A stretch of 64,000 nucleotides of DNA from Fasciolopsis buskii (GCA_008360955.1 LUCM01006553.1:1-64000); one strand, 5' to 3'; counted from the stretch's first letter, positions 9,377 to 22,612 are shown. Made by a program: numbers and translations. The notes: generated by a model not told the origin, from the sequence alone.

Positions 9377-12300
9377 CCCTGACCTTTGATCAATAGTCTG
9401 ACGTTTCCCTGACGTCATTGACATTTTGAATTTGTGAACGTCAGTTCAATAACCGATCGAGAGGGGAGACGACAACAATGACTCTGGAACTCCAAGATAG
9501 AATAGATCGGGTGATGACAACAACATTTGTCTGCAAACGGGGTACGACAATTCCTCGGAATCACACGCTCGATTGCTTGATTTTCAGTGGCTAATAGGTA
9601 TGCATGGCGTGTGCTTACTTGATACCTAATTTTTGTGGTTCAGTGCATTGGCATTGTTGCATGATTGTCTTTTATACGAATTGGGACGTGAATAGATGCA
9701 GTCTTTTGGAGAGTCCACTTGAAATTTGTTTGGAACTGCCGTATATTCGCCAGCGGTCAAAATCGAGGCATTTCCACCTAAAAGTTGCATGCTCAGGTCA
9801 TCCTAGTTTTGGCCTCTTGATTGGTCGCCGGTGGTTCTTATAAGCAGCTCGTGAACACAAATGAAGCGTCTCCTTAGCTGCAGCTTTCAGTGAGTTATAA
9901 CTTCTAAGAATGCATTGACGAGGTTATGGGCTTACAATTTCGCTAGTTCAGTAAACTATGTTAATGCGTTTACTTTGGCTAGCGTCTGCCATACCATTAT
10001 AGTTGCTTAGAGCTTGCCAATTTCCTTCTCGGTTTGTATGCAGTTTTGAGTCGGTCTTGCTGTCTGCCTACGCGGATTATGAAGCCTCTGTTCTAGTGCA
10101 GTTTGCCACAAAACTCACGTGAGTTGCTTCTTATTCATATCAATAGATCTATCCCAATTCTCACTAGTTCGTCAAATACACACACACCGCGTTCCTAACA
10201 CCTGCTTTATCACTCGATAGGTCAGTGTTTTGTTGGCCCATATCTAAATGTCACTCTGACACATTTTTGGTAACAGCTTTCATCATGCGGCTACAAAAAT
10301 CAACTAAGCACTGAAAGCCATGACAAACGTGTATTGTCACTCCATATGATTCAACATTGTTCAACAGCTAGGGAGTATTTCTTGTGATTATTTCGTTTTT
10401 GCGTGTCGATGATAGTTTCACCTTGCTCTCCACCTGACTACTGGTGCGGCTGTTCTCGCCCGTAACCAAGCCGGTTGACTTATCCGGACTAGCCGCTTTT
10501 GTTCACCCGTATTCAGGGTTTGCTAGATGATTATCAATCACTTCAGCTGCATCCCAACTGACTTTTTTTATTATCTCGTGACTACTTGCGAGTAATGTAT
10601 GGGATTTTGTCTAGTTGTTGAGTTGCTCAACCACGCCTCATTGGTACTCACGGCAATCATGATCTACCACATATTTCCAACTTCTTCTTAACTTTTGTCA
10701 CACTTTAGACGAATCATGGAAAGGCACCATCACCTTTGCAGCATTGCAGGGAATTTTGAGCGGATTGGTTGCCACCTTGTAATATCATACATACTGGAAA
10801 AGCATTGAAGCAAAAGTTTCCCGTTTAACTTTGTTTTCCCCTTATGTATGTGCGAGCTCCTTGATTTTGGTGAGACATCGCCCTTTTCAATCTGATCTCT
10901 CGTCTCACTAATCTTCAGCGCTGTGGTGAATTCGGTTTGGCGAAACGCGATGGTACTCAACTGTGATGATCCGAGTATTCAGCTGGTAAGTTGCTCAGCT
11001 TGAAGTCCTTTTAACTTTATCATTGTGATCGCTTTGTAATTGATTACTCAGTCATAGTAGTCTCTGTTCCTCAGTAGTGCGTAATCTGCCATGCAGGATT
11101 AATGTTCAAAATAGTCGCTCGTATGGTTATCTGTTTCCATGCTGTGATGAAGTATATAGATGCGCAAAAATTCTCGCGTGCCTCTGACCAAGGACTTCGG
11201 TGTTCTGAGGCCGTGCTCTTTCCCGGTACTCTTCTTCTGCTTTCATTTGGTGTTACGTGCACCATGTGAATGCTGTGGATAGGGCATACTCCATAACTTC
11301 CGTTGACCACTACACTGGGTGCGGGCCTTGGAGCCTTAACCTTGAAACTTGTAATGGCGCGTATCCGCTTAAGGTCCCACTGGATCAGACGTGGTAAGAA
11401 GCCGGGCGACAGTGATTTACTCCATCACAGAAGTGTCCGTCGGATCATAGAATTTGGACTTATGACCTTTCGTGAAGTGATATTTGCCTAATCCACCACC
11501 AGTGATTTGTTTGCCATCCCGATTTCTCTTGCTCTTAACTGCAAAGGTTTCGCACTATCCAAACTGTCCATCTTCACCAGTTTGTTTTTCTGCCTTTCTA
11601 GATCATTCTTTTACACTTCTGACTTGAATAACTAAGTTATCCTTGTCTTAATTAGGCAGTCAACAGTTGAGAAACCTCATTCGATATTAATTGCGACAAA
11701 ATAGCTGGACAAATGAATGGGCGTTGGAAATATAGGGGGTGCAAATGAGTGACAAGCGAGCGAAAGGTATCATTTACTACCAACCGCACGCACACCTGGC
11801 CTCATGTTCATTAGACTTGCTCAGCAATACGCCGCAGGTACGCATTTGGCGCTGAAGCTTGGTTGGCCGAAAATACAACCCGTCATGTACAATTCCCTTC
11901 CATAAAGCCTTCTAATGAACTTGTCCGTAGACTGCACATTGAGTCATGCATGCAATTTTCTCACACCTATTCTACGGCTACTTGTCTTTGTACTCTTCGG
12001 ATACAATAATGTGTTGGTTTCTGAATGTTCATCTGATAACTTCATTTAGAAAGTTTCTTGTCGCTCCGGTTGGTCTGATCAGGGTTTAGTGTGTCGTATG
12101 GACACAGTATAGAATAGTCACATTTTGGTTCCAGCTGTTTTCCCATCAGATCCGTTAAACCCCTCTCATTGACTCACTCCAAGGTACATAGACCACTGGT
12201 TGATTCAGATCCATTTGTCACGTGCATCTCAGCAGCAGTGACGCCCTAACCATGTAACTGAATGAGCTTATAAAGATCGTATGGGGTCATTCTATCAGGA

Positions 12301-13369
12301 GTACTTCATTTTTTACCATTCCCAAAACTGAAGCATTCACTTATTATCAACTTTTGTTTCCAGCTTCGCTTATCATCATTTTTGGCCGCTCGCAATGTCC
12401 TGGCTGTGTGTCTTCGTTTGTTGGGCATTCGACCACTGCGTACGATTTGAAACGAACGGTCAGGGAACCGCCGATTAAATCATGAGCAAATCGATTGAGC
12501 TGTGCCAAACCATTATGCTACACTCTTGGCTCGGTGTCTCTTCCGCAAACTCGAAAAAATAAACAAACCCGCAGAACTTTCATGTACATAGTAGCCTCCA
12601 ATCTATTTGAAAGACAATATAGGTTGTTTTTTTAATATAAAATATTTAGGCTACCAACCGTCTCCATTTCATGTGTCTAGCCCGATTCCCGCATGTTGTG
12701 AGTGCTGCCTTTTGCATTAGTCACTGATATGTGGTTTCACCACGGATCAGAAATACAAGGTGTGATGTCTCTTAATGATACTGTTGAATTGTTGTGCCTG
12801 TTTAATCTTGGTTACGATTTTATTACTATATGATTTGAGGTTTCATCTCTACTTTGGCGCTCATTTTGCCGAGCACTTACAAACAGATCGATCACGTATG
12901 TGCCTGAAGTGACCCCATGGTTGCTTACCTAAAAACAAACTCGCGAAACTGCGTTGTTAACATTCTGCATTGTTGGCACAAACGTGCGCAATGGAAGGTC
13001 AATTCTTGTCTGTGGTCCAGTGTTTTGTAGCTCGGAAAGGTAAGGCTGCCCTTGGATGCAGGTGATGCTAACAGAACGTATTGGTGAACCGTGTTTACAC
13101 TTGGCAAAAATACGAATAGTGTCCACTGCATTTTCAGTCGTTTTATTGGTTCTTTGTTCCTTATTCCCCCAGGGTGTTGGCAAAACTCGAGTTAAGGGGA
13201 TTTAGTTGAACATGTGAGGGGCAGTCCCGGCGAACCTGATAATTATCATGCGAGAATGAGAATCGATACGGAAACTAAGAATTGACATACGGCGATTAGA
13301 AACAATCCAACAGACCTGAAAATTATCGTACAAGGTTCATAAACTATTAGTCATTGGTGGGTAACAAGA
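9377..13369. other. Region without supported genes
   Basis: About 4 kb lies between the end of the plus-strand gene and RTE copy B. Several frames of 60-80 codons exist (for example 9604-9843 and 11303-11491). None has a recognisable domain, phase-consistent splice partners or neighbours. I see no tRNA, no array and no intact element here. Confidence 0.5.
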
Positions 13370-13930
13370 AGATTACATGAATTTTTCGATGGGTGACAAT
13401 AGCCCATCAACTTCTGACAGGTGGACCGAGGTCAATGTGGCAGAAACAAGATCGGGCCTGCACCTTGACGTGCTGTGGCGGCTTGCTCGCCTCCATAACC
13501 CAAACAGCTATACAGGACAGTTTATATCAAACCAAATATTCAGTCATGGCTGGAAGGTCAATGGTTAGGCTTCCGGGTTGGGACTGATTTGAGTTAGCAA
13601 CTCAGTCAAAAAGTGAGTGAAAGAATACGTTGGTCCAAACAGATGGGCTTCCACTCAACCAATCCCCGCTGCCTTGCGGAAGGATTCCTGTTAGAACCAA
13701 AGGCTTTGACCGATGACCCTAATCGTTCTCCTGCTTATTGGCTGGATTTCCCAGCAGTATCCCTTGAGTTTCATGCCTAAAAAGAACTCCATGCTGTATC
13801 GTTCGTCGCACAGGATAATCAGAACTGCGCTCCCCATTGCATTGAGCAGGATGAGTAGTGCAAAGTTTGGTGCTGTTCAGAGTACCCTCTGTTTTATTCA
13901 ACCTGTATCTTCTGTCCAATTTCTCTGTCT
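13370..13930 (+). mobile_element. 5' module of RTE LINE copy B
   Basis: This stretch is similar to the reverse complement of about 2440-2880 over several hundred bases, for example at 13795-13860 against 2450-2515 and at 13480-13570 against 2790-2850. It lies directly upstream of the copy B endonuclease start, as the matching module does in copy A. It is therefore the 5' part of the same element family. The plus-strand frames 13377-13568 and 13713-14096 are its degenerate reading frames. Confidence 0.65.
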
Positions 13931-14990
13931 ACCTGCCAGTAATGCCCTCAATGTTAAGGTACCCGATATCCGCAGCGGTTCACTATCAAATATTGTTGTA
14001 GATGATTTTCAATCTCGTATCTCACACATTCTCGAGCCTTGTCAGCTTCTGAATCTCGGTTCTTTCATTACACGTACACTCATGCCGAACCGTTAACTAG
14101 CGTATCTAGTTCACCATCGTTCGCAAGACTAGATGTCCTGACGTTCTAGTTGTAACAGTTAAATTTAATACAGAATTTCTAGAACTTAGTATATCAAAAG
14201 CTCGTTTAAGTGAGCGTTGCGCCTTGCCCGCGCAATGTACGGGATAGGCTTCGCCAGTTTTGTGCAGACAATGGCTTAAGCCTATCTAGTACAAGGCCCC
14301 AATGTGGTATGTGACACAGCGACATGACGCTCCAACTCCACAGGTATTCTGAATCAGATCAACCATATCGCGTGGTTTTGTCCAAGATTGTAGATCTGCT
14401 GGTCCACGAACGTAGAGTCGGACCATGGTTTAGTTTTAATGCTGTTTTCGCTGCTAATCCAATAACCATGAGAGCAAGCGCGGCTAGCCCTAGGGTGTCT
14501 GTCTAATTTGGATTTTCGCGCCCGTTACTAATGGAAACCACCAGATAAGCGGCACTTTACGTAAGGATCGGATTTATACTTAGCAACAGTTTCCGCCTGT
14601 GGTCTTAGATTCAATATTCATTAAAGCCACTGAATTTCGCAACAGTTGCTGAACCCAATGGAACAAAAACGTCGCTTCCGTAACAGAAGGATGAGTAAAA
14701 TGCGAGGGCGCAAAAAGCGTCAGTCGACGACGAGACTTGAGAAAGACCACGAGAACTAGTGGGTCAAGATAGCAGAAGAAATGGAAGCAGGGGCTACTTC
14801 AGTTAACAGTCAAGGCTTTTCAAACTTATGAGCGAAATCGGTGGGCGGCCAACCGCGGTTAGTGAAATTGCATGCGATAAAACTGAAGAGCCCATTCCTG
14901 ACGTTGGGCTGAATAATTCAAGCAGTTTAACTGGCCGTGGTCCAATGCATTTTCTCCGATTTCAAAAATTGTGGGTACATGAACCCCAGT
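13931..14990 (+). mobile_element. RTE-type LINE copy B: endonuclease remnants and linker
   Basis: The translation LLNLGSFITRTLM near 14045-14090 matches the endonuclease start in copy A. YSESDQPYRV and the following segment (14340-14480) match the end of the endonuclease. HEN.WVKIAEEMEAG near 14750-14800, followed by SEIGGRPTAVSEIACDKTE (14830-14890), matches the linker before the polymerase, including the segment read as SGSEIACDRME in copy A. The middle of the endonuclease is deleted, and stops and frameshifts are frequent. Confidence 0.75.
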
Positions 14991-16119
14991 TATTCAAAAC
15001 ATATCACACAACCTCAGCCGACAACCATGATTTTTCCCCGGTTTGAAAAGCACCTTTGGCTAATTGGACCCTATAGAGCTGTTCTGTGTTTATCACGGAA
15101 AGGGTATGCCAGTAGATTTCGTTAGACTCTTGCAGACACTGCTCACATGCCTATGGTTTCGGAAGAGTATGCTGTGATCTATCAAGTTCATTCGAACAGT
15201 CGAGCTGTGTTCGGTCAGAGTGTCCCAGTCTTCCATGCTTGTTCTGCTTCCATTGTTTGTTGCTTTCTAGTGGCACGAAGAGTGAGACAAATTCAGCTAA
15301 TTCATTTGTCTGAATTTTGTGGTTACCCCACCGCGTTCTTTAGTATCCTCCGCTTTTGGCTTATAGAAATGTGAACGAACAATCCAGGCTATGACCAAAA
15401 GGAATTTTCAAATTCTTTGTGGAGATCTCGTTTTTTTGGGTCCGCGTAGATATACTCAGTTCTCGGGCCCATATTTCTTCCGTGAATTCGGCTTCTCCGT
15501 TCCTTTGTTTTTGTTAGCGCAGAATTCGGCACCCCAGGTGTCTGAGACTCTTTGATTGTGGGTCCCACCCGAGACTCTGAGCATAGCTGCATGCCACTGA
15601 GTGCATTTCTGAGTCACGGAAATAGGAACAGCTTTCATTTTATTGGTTAGTCGTGAATCAGGTGGGCTCAGTATCATTGAAGTAACAACCCCAGACAAGT
15701 ACTGGCGGTGTTGAGGGTGTTTGTTGGCTCTAGCCTGGCAGGTGTTCTCTTTAAAAAATACAAAAAGTTTGCTGGCGGCACTGTGACGTGGTGTGTCTGG
15801 CTCGCTAGAAAGGGAGGCCGTTGTCCCTGGTTGTTTCCCGGATCCGATGCGGTTTTCTAGAAGAGGCACATGAACCGGCCGTCGGTTGGCCTAGAATAAC
15901 TTCAGCATTAAAAATCTCGCTCGGTTGTGCAAAAGCTAGGGAGCCGTTCTCAAATAGACAGACATATGATAAAAAGCCATTGACCATTTTAACCGTACAG
16001 GGAACGTTTCGCACTCTCAACTAACTCAAAAATGACCTCTCGATGTACAAAACCGTTTGCGAGACAAGTGGCGCCCCCAGGACATCCGGCTTTCCTTCAA
16101 GGGAAGTGTGTACCATTCC
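14991..16119. other. Unassigned stretch inside or beside RTE copy B
   Basis: The polymerase core expected here is not recognisable. A minus-strand frame of 137 codons (15456-15869) and a plus-strand frame (15147-15374) have no domain I can name. They may be a foreign insertion or strongly decayed element sequence. Confidence 0.35.
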
Positions 16120-16450
16120 ACGGCTTCTAGTGTTCCTTAATTTGGCGAGTCCTGCCGTCCGCGTTGAAGACGTTCGGCAACTTTCTGTATTCGAACACCG
16201 ATATCCTCCAATCGTTGCTTCAGTCTGGTGGGAACATCTGGTCAGCAATGACGATGTGCCTCGTCATGTGCCGGATTCAGGCATTGGCCGTTGCACCAAA
16301 TTAATCACTGTACATCACCAGTGGATTGCGTAACCTTGTTCATCGTCCACCTCTTCGTGCTTTTTCCAAGCTCCAGGCAGTGCTGGATTAAGCGACGCGG
16401 CGGTTAGGTTATGATTCGGCAGGATGGTTTTCTTCAGTTTCTTTCTTTAT
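16120..16450 (+). mobile_element. RTE-type LINE, C-terminal end of the reverse transcriptase
   Basis: The plus-strand translation VRVEDVRQLSVFEHRYPP followed by VASVWWEHLVSNDDV (16160-16255) matches the conserved C-terminal region of fluke RTE polyproteins, which reads RVED.R.L.VFDHRC....A..WWEHRVSN.EV. Further downstream an out-of-frame KRRGG segment near 16395 fits the same region. It is either the 3' end of copy B with its polymerase core lost, or a separate truncated copy. Confidence 0.7.
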
Positions 16451-17217
16451 TCCTTGGCAGTTCTACACGAGGACACATTATTCCAGTTTTCAATTACGTG
16501 GTATTCTTGATTATCCTACTCGAATACCTGGTTATAATTAACCAGTTTTGAAACGTCGAAAACAAGCTTACTTTCTACCACGTGTTCCGAAACTGGGGAC
16601 GGTTCACACAGCGACCAGATATCTTGTACAGAATTCTTCTAAAGGCACACGGGCTATCCTGCGGTTATCCCCGTTCATCAAGTGCACGTACCCGATAGAC
16701 TGCTGTTCAGTCACTTCTCTGGTATTGGATTTTGAACAAGAATCTCTTTTGAATCCCTAGGATACTACTTACAATCAAAACTGAGACCGTGTTCCATTTT
16801 TGCAGGCTGGCCTTGATTAAGTGGCACAAACCGGCCATAAATCACTTTATGGGTCATAAATGGACTTATTATCCATGCACACTCCTAGTGATTCAAATGA
16901 GATCCTTGTGCTAAGGAATGAAAAACTACTGACATAGATCAAACTGAGTGAGACTAACTGCAGTAAAACCATCATCCACTGAATGAGAACCTCATCCCCT
17001 ACCTGAAAACACTGGCGGATGATCTACGTGTGGTTAGAAAACAGTCGGAAAAGTGACAAAGCATGGGTGTAATATCTTTGCCAGTCTACAGGAAAGTTCG
17101 TCCTGACCTGGGAGTCATTCGACTGGTCAGCGATTGATCTGTGATCCGCAAGATCCAGTAACGGATAAGGGCATTATGTCAAATAATGTTGGTGTTCAAT
17201 GAACCGTTGAGAATTAT
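16451..17217. other. Unassigned intergenic sequence
   Basis: No supported gene, RNA or repeat. Short frames only. Confidence 0.45.
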
Positions 17218-17385
17218 CCCGGCCAGGTTAATGGTTAGGGCGTTCGACTCGCAATGGTTCGCTTCACGGTTCACGTCCCGGTTCGAGCGCGTCGGATACG
17301 CACTGCTGATGACTCCCAACAAGGATGACACCGCTGTACATTGGTTCCATGGTTTTCGATGGCAAGCTGGGTGTTGACATTGGAT
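17218..17385 (+). repeat. tRNA-derived SINE, family 1, copy 1
   Basis: The head reads like a tRNA: GGTTAATGGTTAGGGCG is the A-box side, GTTCGACTCGC the anticodon arm, and GGTTCACGTCCCGG the B-box side. The head is followed by a tail containing CACTGCTGATGACTCCCAA and GCTGTACATTGGTTCCATGG. Both head and tail recur on the minus strand at 52081-52236. A shared non-tRNA tail shows this is a dispersed SINE and not a tRNA gene. Confidence 0.7.
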
Positions 17386-20300
17386 AAAAAACCATCTGGA
17401 AAAAAACAAAACTCAAGTTTTTAAAGATTCCGTCATCAATCTAGAAACAGAGTAAGCAAATGAAACAGATCAATCCGGAATGAGTTTGAATTCTCCAAGT
17501 CATGACAAAAGGCAACTGTCATGGAATAGCGATCAGACCAATCGTAGGAAATGCCCCAATAAAAAGTATACAGAGAATAGATGTGAGTAGGGCAGATAAT
17601 TGCAATGAAATGGCGCACTGTGCAGGTCTGTCAGAAAGTTGAATTCACCTCGCGGCAAACAGAAGAAGTCAAACAGGATCGGATATTCTGGTGAGTGGGT
17701 GAGAGAAAATTATCGTCCAAATTTTATGATACAACAGATCACCTGAAAAAGGACAAAACAACAAATTAATGTAAAACGAAGCAAAACGTTATCAACGGAA
17801 AGTCGAAAGATCTTGAAGTTTTAAGGGTGAGCGAAGGGCCGCTTTGGATTCCCTGTGATTGAAATAGTGATCTTGGCGACAAGAGTAAAAAGAATGCCGA
17901 GATGAACCAGAAAGGATAGTGTGGGTGACCGAAGAGATCGAAGAGAATCTAATGGAACGGTAATAGGTAAAACCACTGATCCAGAACATCAGGGTTTAAG
18001 CTTCCCACGCATGGTTTAAATAAGTTTGAAAAGTCTGCGTTGCAGATTAATTACCGCGGTACCACGAGGTCATTCCAGTTGGTATTCAAACTACATTTAG
18101 ATAATATTGCATCATTCAAATTTGACTGGAAAGCAGACATCCTCAGAGCATGCATTCGTTCCATGATGTAAATATTTGCCCAATCTGGATGCCGTGTTCG
18201 ATTACAAATCATGGAAACAAAATCTTTTTGGATATTTTAATTTTATTGCTATATCTGTTCCACTAGTTGTATTGGATTTCGCCTCCCCTTTCCTAGCGTA
18301 CAACCGTGATCCGCTCTCCACCGAACAGTTGTCTGACTTCACATTTGCCAGTCATTCTCAGCTCATTTTTACTCTTCTTGTCTCGATGTTCTTGTTAAAT
18401 AATTTCCTTGTTTTTATCTCATCCACATCGTTAGTGCTCGGACTACGGTTTGCATAATGCGTGCCGGTGTGTGTGGTTGTGTGTGGTCGCACACGCTGCA
18501 ACAGAATGTGGACAACTATATTCCCTATCACAGTAGGTTTGAACGCCCTGAGATGACCCACGATCTTGCTTACCTTCGAATAAGCGACTTCAAATCCTAG
18601 GGCAGTCAATTAAAACCATAAATTGTACAACGCGCATCTTTGGCATTTACCTACACCTTGACGCGGCATACACAGGGGTCTGGTGCTTGTTGCCAAGTGA
18701 ATCACACAGATAGCTTCACTTCACACGAGGCCAAGTGCATGCTTCAAATACAGATGTCAGATTTTTGATTGTATGACTGACCCCTGATTCAAATGTGATT
18801 CAATTAGGGTAAAATTGTCCGCACATGTCCGTGGAACACAAGCCGTAGCGTTCTTAATCGTTCAGTGATATCAGCGCTTTCACAAATGCGTTGTTGCATG
18901 CAGTCACATTCGGTGTGGATGAGGAAATGGTTCTTCACCGATTTTGTCAATGACCGCCTAATAGTTGTAAACTCGACTTCCATTTATTAGACAGAATAGG
19001 TGCGGTTGACCGTTAACCTCAACCATTCTTTTTTTAGTCCGGCTCACTATCCACTATTGTTGATGTATAGACAATGCTGGAAACTTCTCTAAATAAGTAT
19101 TCTTCGAGGAGCACGTGCTATTGCTTATTTTCGAGAATGAAGTTCGACACCCGTGTGACGGTTTCCCCAACCCCGTGGGTCCAATATCCGGATTGTCCAA
19201 ACGTAGTTTCGGATAGCCGAAGTGAAAATCACACGAATTTGAAAAGCTCATTTTTTTTCTCAGAGACCACGATAGTTTCTTTTCGTTTCTTTTTCTTACC
19301 AATACTTCGGCTGGAAGTTTTGCAAATCCATTGGTTGGAATTTGAGTCTATTGTTTGTTTGTTTGTTTTTTGCTTTGCTTTGTTTTAATAGTATTCCTTC
19401 ACACATTGTCGTGCCTTAATTATCTACCTGAGTGCAAACGGGTTTGTTTCATAATTCTGTTAATTTTTGTCTTTAATCTATCTTGCGATACACAGTTAGT
19501 GCAAAATCACACGCCCACCTTAGGGAATAAACTCTAATGGAAAATTATTTGAATGCTCTTCCCTACTTTCTAACTCGACGGTCTGTTGGTCCGGTTGTAT
19601 GGTTGTTTGTTCCTTTCGCTGAACTAATAGACAAATTTATATTCGCAATTTATGAAGAAACGTGTTTCCCTTGTTGCGTGGAACTATTCCATGGTAGAAC
19701 TACCACGATGCGGGCCATCGTTTGGAGCGGAGCATTCAGTTCCCCCTTATTCTCACGCTTGGGACCTTTGGAATTCAACTTGGCTGATCTGTTCTTCATT
19801 CCTCTCTTGGAGAAGTGTGATTGTAAAAAGCGCTAGTGATATCGCACTTCATTTTCATTATGAATACTCCGACATCACAGATCGATATCTATTGGGGACT
19901 TTGTGTTTGCTTACCAGACCCCTCGAAAACAGCATGAGTCTAGTGGCCCAAAATACAGTGAGCACCTTTCACACTAAATTCAACCTGGCGCTGATAATCT
20001 GCGCCCAACGACCGTCAAACCCGCTTTGATATGCAGTGCTTATGCTAAAAACAAAACTGTCGATCATCTTTACCCTTGATAAAAGTTTGTTGTGACTAAA
20101 TAATGAGAACTTTCTGCGAATCGCCTTTCTGATTATCAAGTGAACCGTTGACCAACAACAGTCCTGTGAGAAAAACCGGCGAGATATTGTGTCTGCCACA
20201 CCAGGCAAACTTATGGTAGATCATAGTTGATGACCTACAGACAAACGCCAGTGGAATATGCGTGCACATGAGGCCCAATGCAAGTCATGTATCTGCGTCA

Positions 20301-22271
20301 GGCATCTGTTTATGGACTGTCTGATTGGCCAGACTCCGGGAGTGGCTTCGACAGCGATCACCAATAGTCGTTCGATTATTGCACATCCATGTTGATTAAA
20401 CAGATATGTTAGTCGGCTAGTGTTTTTCTAAGCCTCTGGTCGGACCAACCATTGTGCGCATTTCCACCTCCCCAAAAATCGGATGATTATCCCACTGACG
20501 GCCTTAGTTGGTTGTAGCCTTCCTTCTTTCTTATGTTCACTAAACTGATCGATAACTCCAGTAAATACACCACACAGTGGGATTTCTCAGTTCCAATTAA
20601 GTTTATTGCCCTGAGTTCACACAGTCACAATCGCAACGGTGAGTACGGGGTTAGTGATCTCATGAACGTAACCGAACTGGAAGTGTGTTTAGATATAGCC
20701 AGAACACCTGATCTCTTACTGCAAAGCAAAATCGGCAAGGCCCCCGAAAGCAAGAATTAACCACAATCTGTCCCGGTTTGAGAAAAATGATAATGACCAA
20801 AATGTGACTCATAATCATATCAGACAGCTTGCATTTTTGTGTTTGGTGAAAAAAGAAACTCTCGAGTCCATCTTTGAGCTCCACAGAACGGGCACGGGGA
20901 TGGTGTTTGGTAATTTGTTTGCTGGTTTATTTCGATGTTTCGCGTCAACTTCTTTCGTGTATTATCAAGTTAAAAAGGTGGAAGAACGATGATCAAGATT
21001 TCAGTGCATTTTTGAGCCCGTTTCATTCGGGGTGAGGTTAGAACTAATCACATGATCAGGCAAGCGTGCATTTCCGCCATTTTTCCGGGAGGCAGTTAAT
21101 TGGTCAGATCTGGCAAGATCATTCGTCACGCGTCGCGCATGTACAGAAACTCAGATAGAGAGCGGAAAGTAGGGCGAATAAACGAGATCTTCCTATCGGG
21201 AATGAGTTAGACAGATAGAGTGACTGGGAAAAAAATAATCGGGAGTAGCGCAAGATAATTTTGACTATTGTAAAGTTTTTACACTATCACTGTAGGTAGA
21301 AAGGGTCGAGCCACTTGTGTGCTTGCGTGTAGGTGTGTGTTTGTGTGTGCATGTGCGTATTTAAAAATTAACGGTGCTCCTTGAGTACGAAGGCAAGCAC
21401 CATTGATGATTCCTAAGGCCACAGCCGGGACAGCGCTGTAAGTGCAATCTGGTCATCTTTTTATGCGGTAAAGGGGGCTAGGTTATTTAAAAAACAAAGA
21501 CATGATAGTGCATGCAAATTTAGCTCGTCTGATCGATGGCCCGCGAGCTGGTCTTGCGGATGAACCAGGTGAACTGGCTGTGTCCTGGATGATCTGAGGC
21601 AAGCTATGGCGTTTTAACCTGGAAACGCTGTTTTGGAGTGTTCACTTGATTTCGCAGGTATGTTTTCGTGCGTTACTCTTTAAATGTGTTTTTAAGTACT
21701 GTTGTTATCAAGCAAACGTAATTTGTAGGGCAATCTTTGTTTCTTTGGAGGGGCGTATGTGCGCTTCAGTCCTGTAGAGGAGGGATGGATGGACAAATAG
21801 GTGCTATAAGGTACAGTTCTCTCGGTTTATGGTCTATTATGTCTACTGTATTACTTAACTGGTTGATTGATTGGCCTTCATGTACAAATGAGTCCGATAG
21901 TTGTATTCTGGACAACTTGGAAAATGATCTAGGAGCAAACACAATCCGCACCAGGAAACATTTTCGTGATACATTTCAGTGGTATGAATTTTCCACTGTT
22001 CTTGTTGATACTCGGGGATGAGGGTTATGTGCATGTCTTTGGAAGGTAGACAAGGGACTCGGAAACATAGGAACCATAGAGATATCAAGTACAACAACAG
22101 GCACTTAGCAGAGTCAAAGAAGAGTCATTATCCGCTTTCTCCTCTTCCACTGTGTGCGTATGTGTTTGTGTGTGTGTGTGTATGTGAGCAAGTGTGCACG
22201 TATGCGTCTAGGTGACGATTCACACAAGCAAAAAAAGAGTGAGGGTGATGATTTAGGGAATCATCCTCTAA
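17386..22271. other. Region without supported genes, downstream of the Neto-like gene
   Basis: Frames at 18176-18457 and 19537-19836 are hydrophobic or AT-driven and show no domain or splice partners. A candidate polyadenylation signal for the minus-strand gene (TTTATT on the plus strand, AATAAA on the minus strand) lies at 20926-20931, about 1.3 kb past its stop codon. A possible SINE tail lies near 21395-21445, and TG-rich sequence near 21315-21360. Confidence 0.4.
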
Positions 22272-22612
22272 TCATGCTTCATATTCATACACGTAAGACT
22301 CCACCGGCTCGCGTTCTGCGCTCCATCCACTGGGAAAACGTGAGGTCTGAGTTTGGAGTTGATGTACAGGTCTACCTGCGTCTGCCGTTGTAGGGTACAT
22401 CAGTGCACCTGTTGATTTTACGACATCAACGTTGAGGCCAACAGCCCTGTCACCGACACAACGAACCATCGGTCGATAATGGGGTGATGTAGGGTCAATT
22501 GATGACTGTTGCTGTTTTTCTTGTTGCTGTTGCTTCTGCTGCTGAGTGCTCGGGTAGAGCATCATTTGGGGCGATGAACCTTCAGAGTCCGTACTGTATT
22601 CAGGCTGAGGTG
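22272..22612 (-). CDS. Neto-like gene, last exon (end of cytoplasmic tail)
   Basis: The acceptor is TTTCTCCTAG, entry is in phase 1 (G+CA gives Ala), and the frame reads 112 codons to a TGA at 22272-22274. It begins with PQPEYSTDSEGSSPQ, followed by a glutamine tract (STQQQKQQQQEKQQQSS, about 22500-22550), and ends YVYEYEA. It continues the previous exon as YPLRK-A-PQPEYSTD. The final Tyr-x-Ala could be a weak class II PDZ ligand, but that is speculation. The tail is disordered by composition. Confidence 0.7.

Noticed and set aside
15456..15869. 137-codon minus-strand frame
   Set aside because: Not listed as a gene because it sits within or beside decayed RTE sequence and has no recognisable domain. 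Kept only as part of the unassigned stretch.
18176..18457. Hydrophobic plus-strand frame resembling membrane segments
   Set aside because: Its composition is AT-driven, it has no splice partners, and hydrophobic runs are expected in T-rich sequence.
19537..19836. 99-codon plus-strand frame with hydrophobic N-terminus
   Set aside because: No recognisable domain, no promoter or splice context, and competing frames overlap it.
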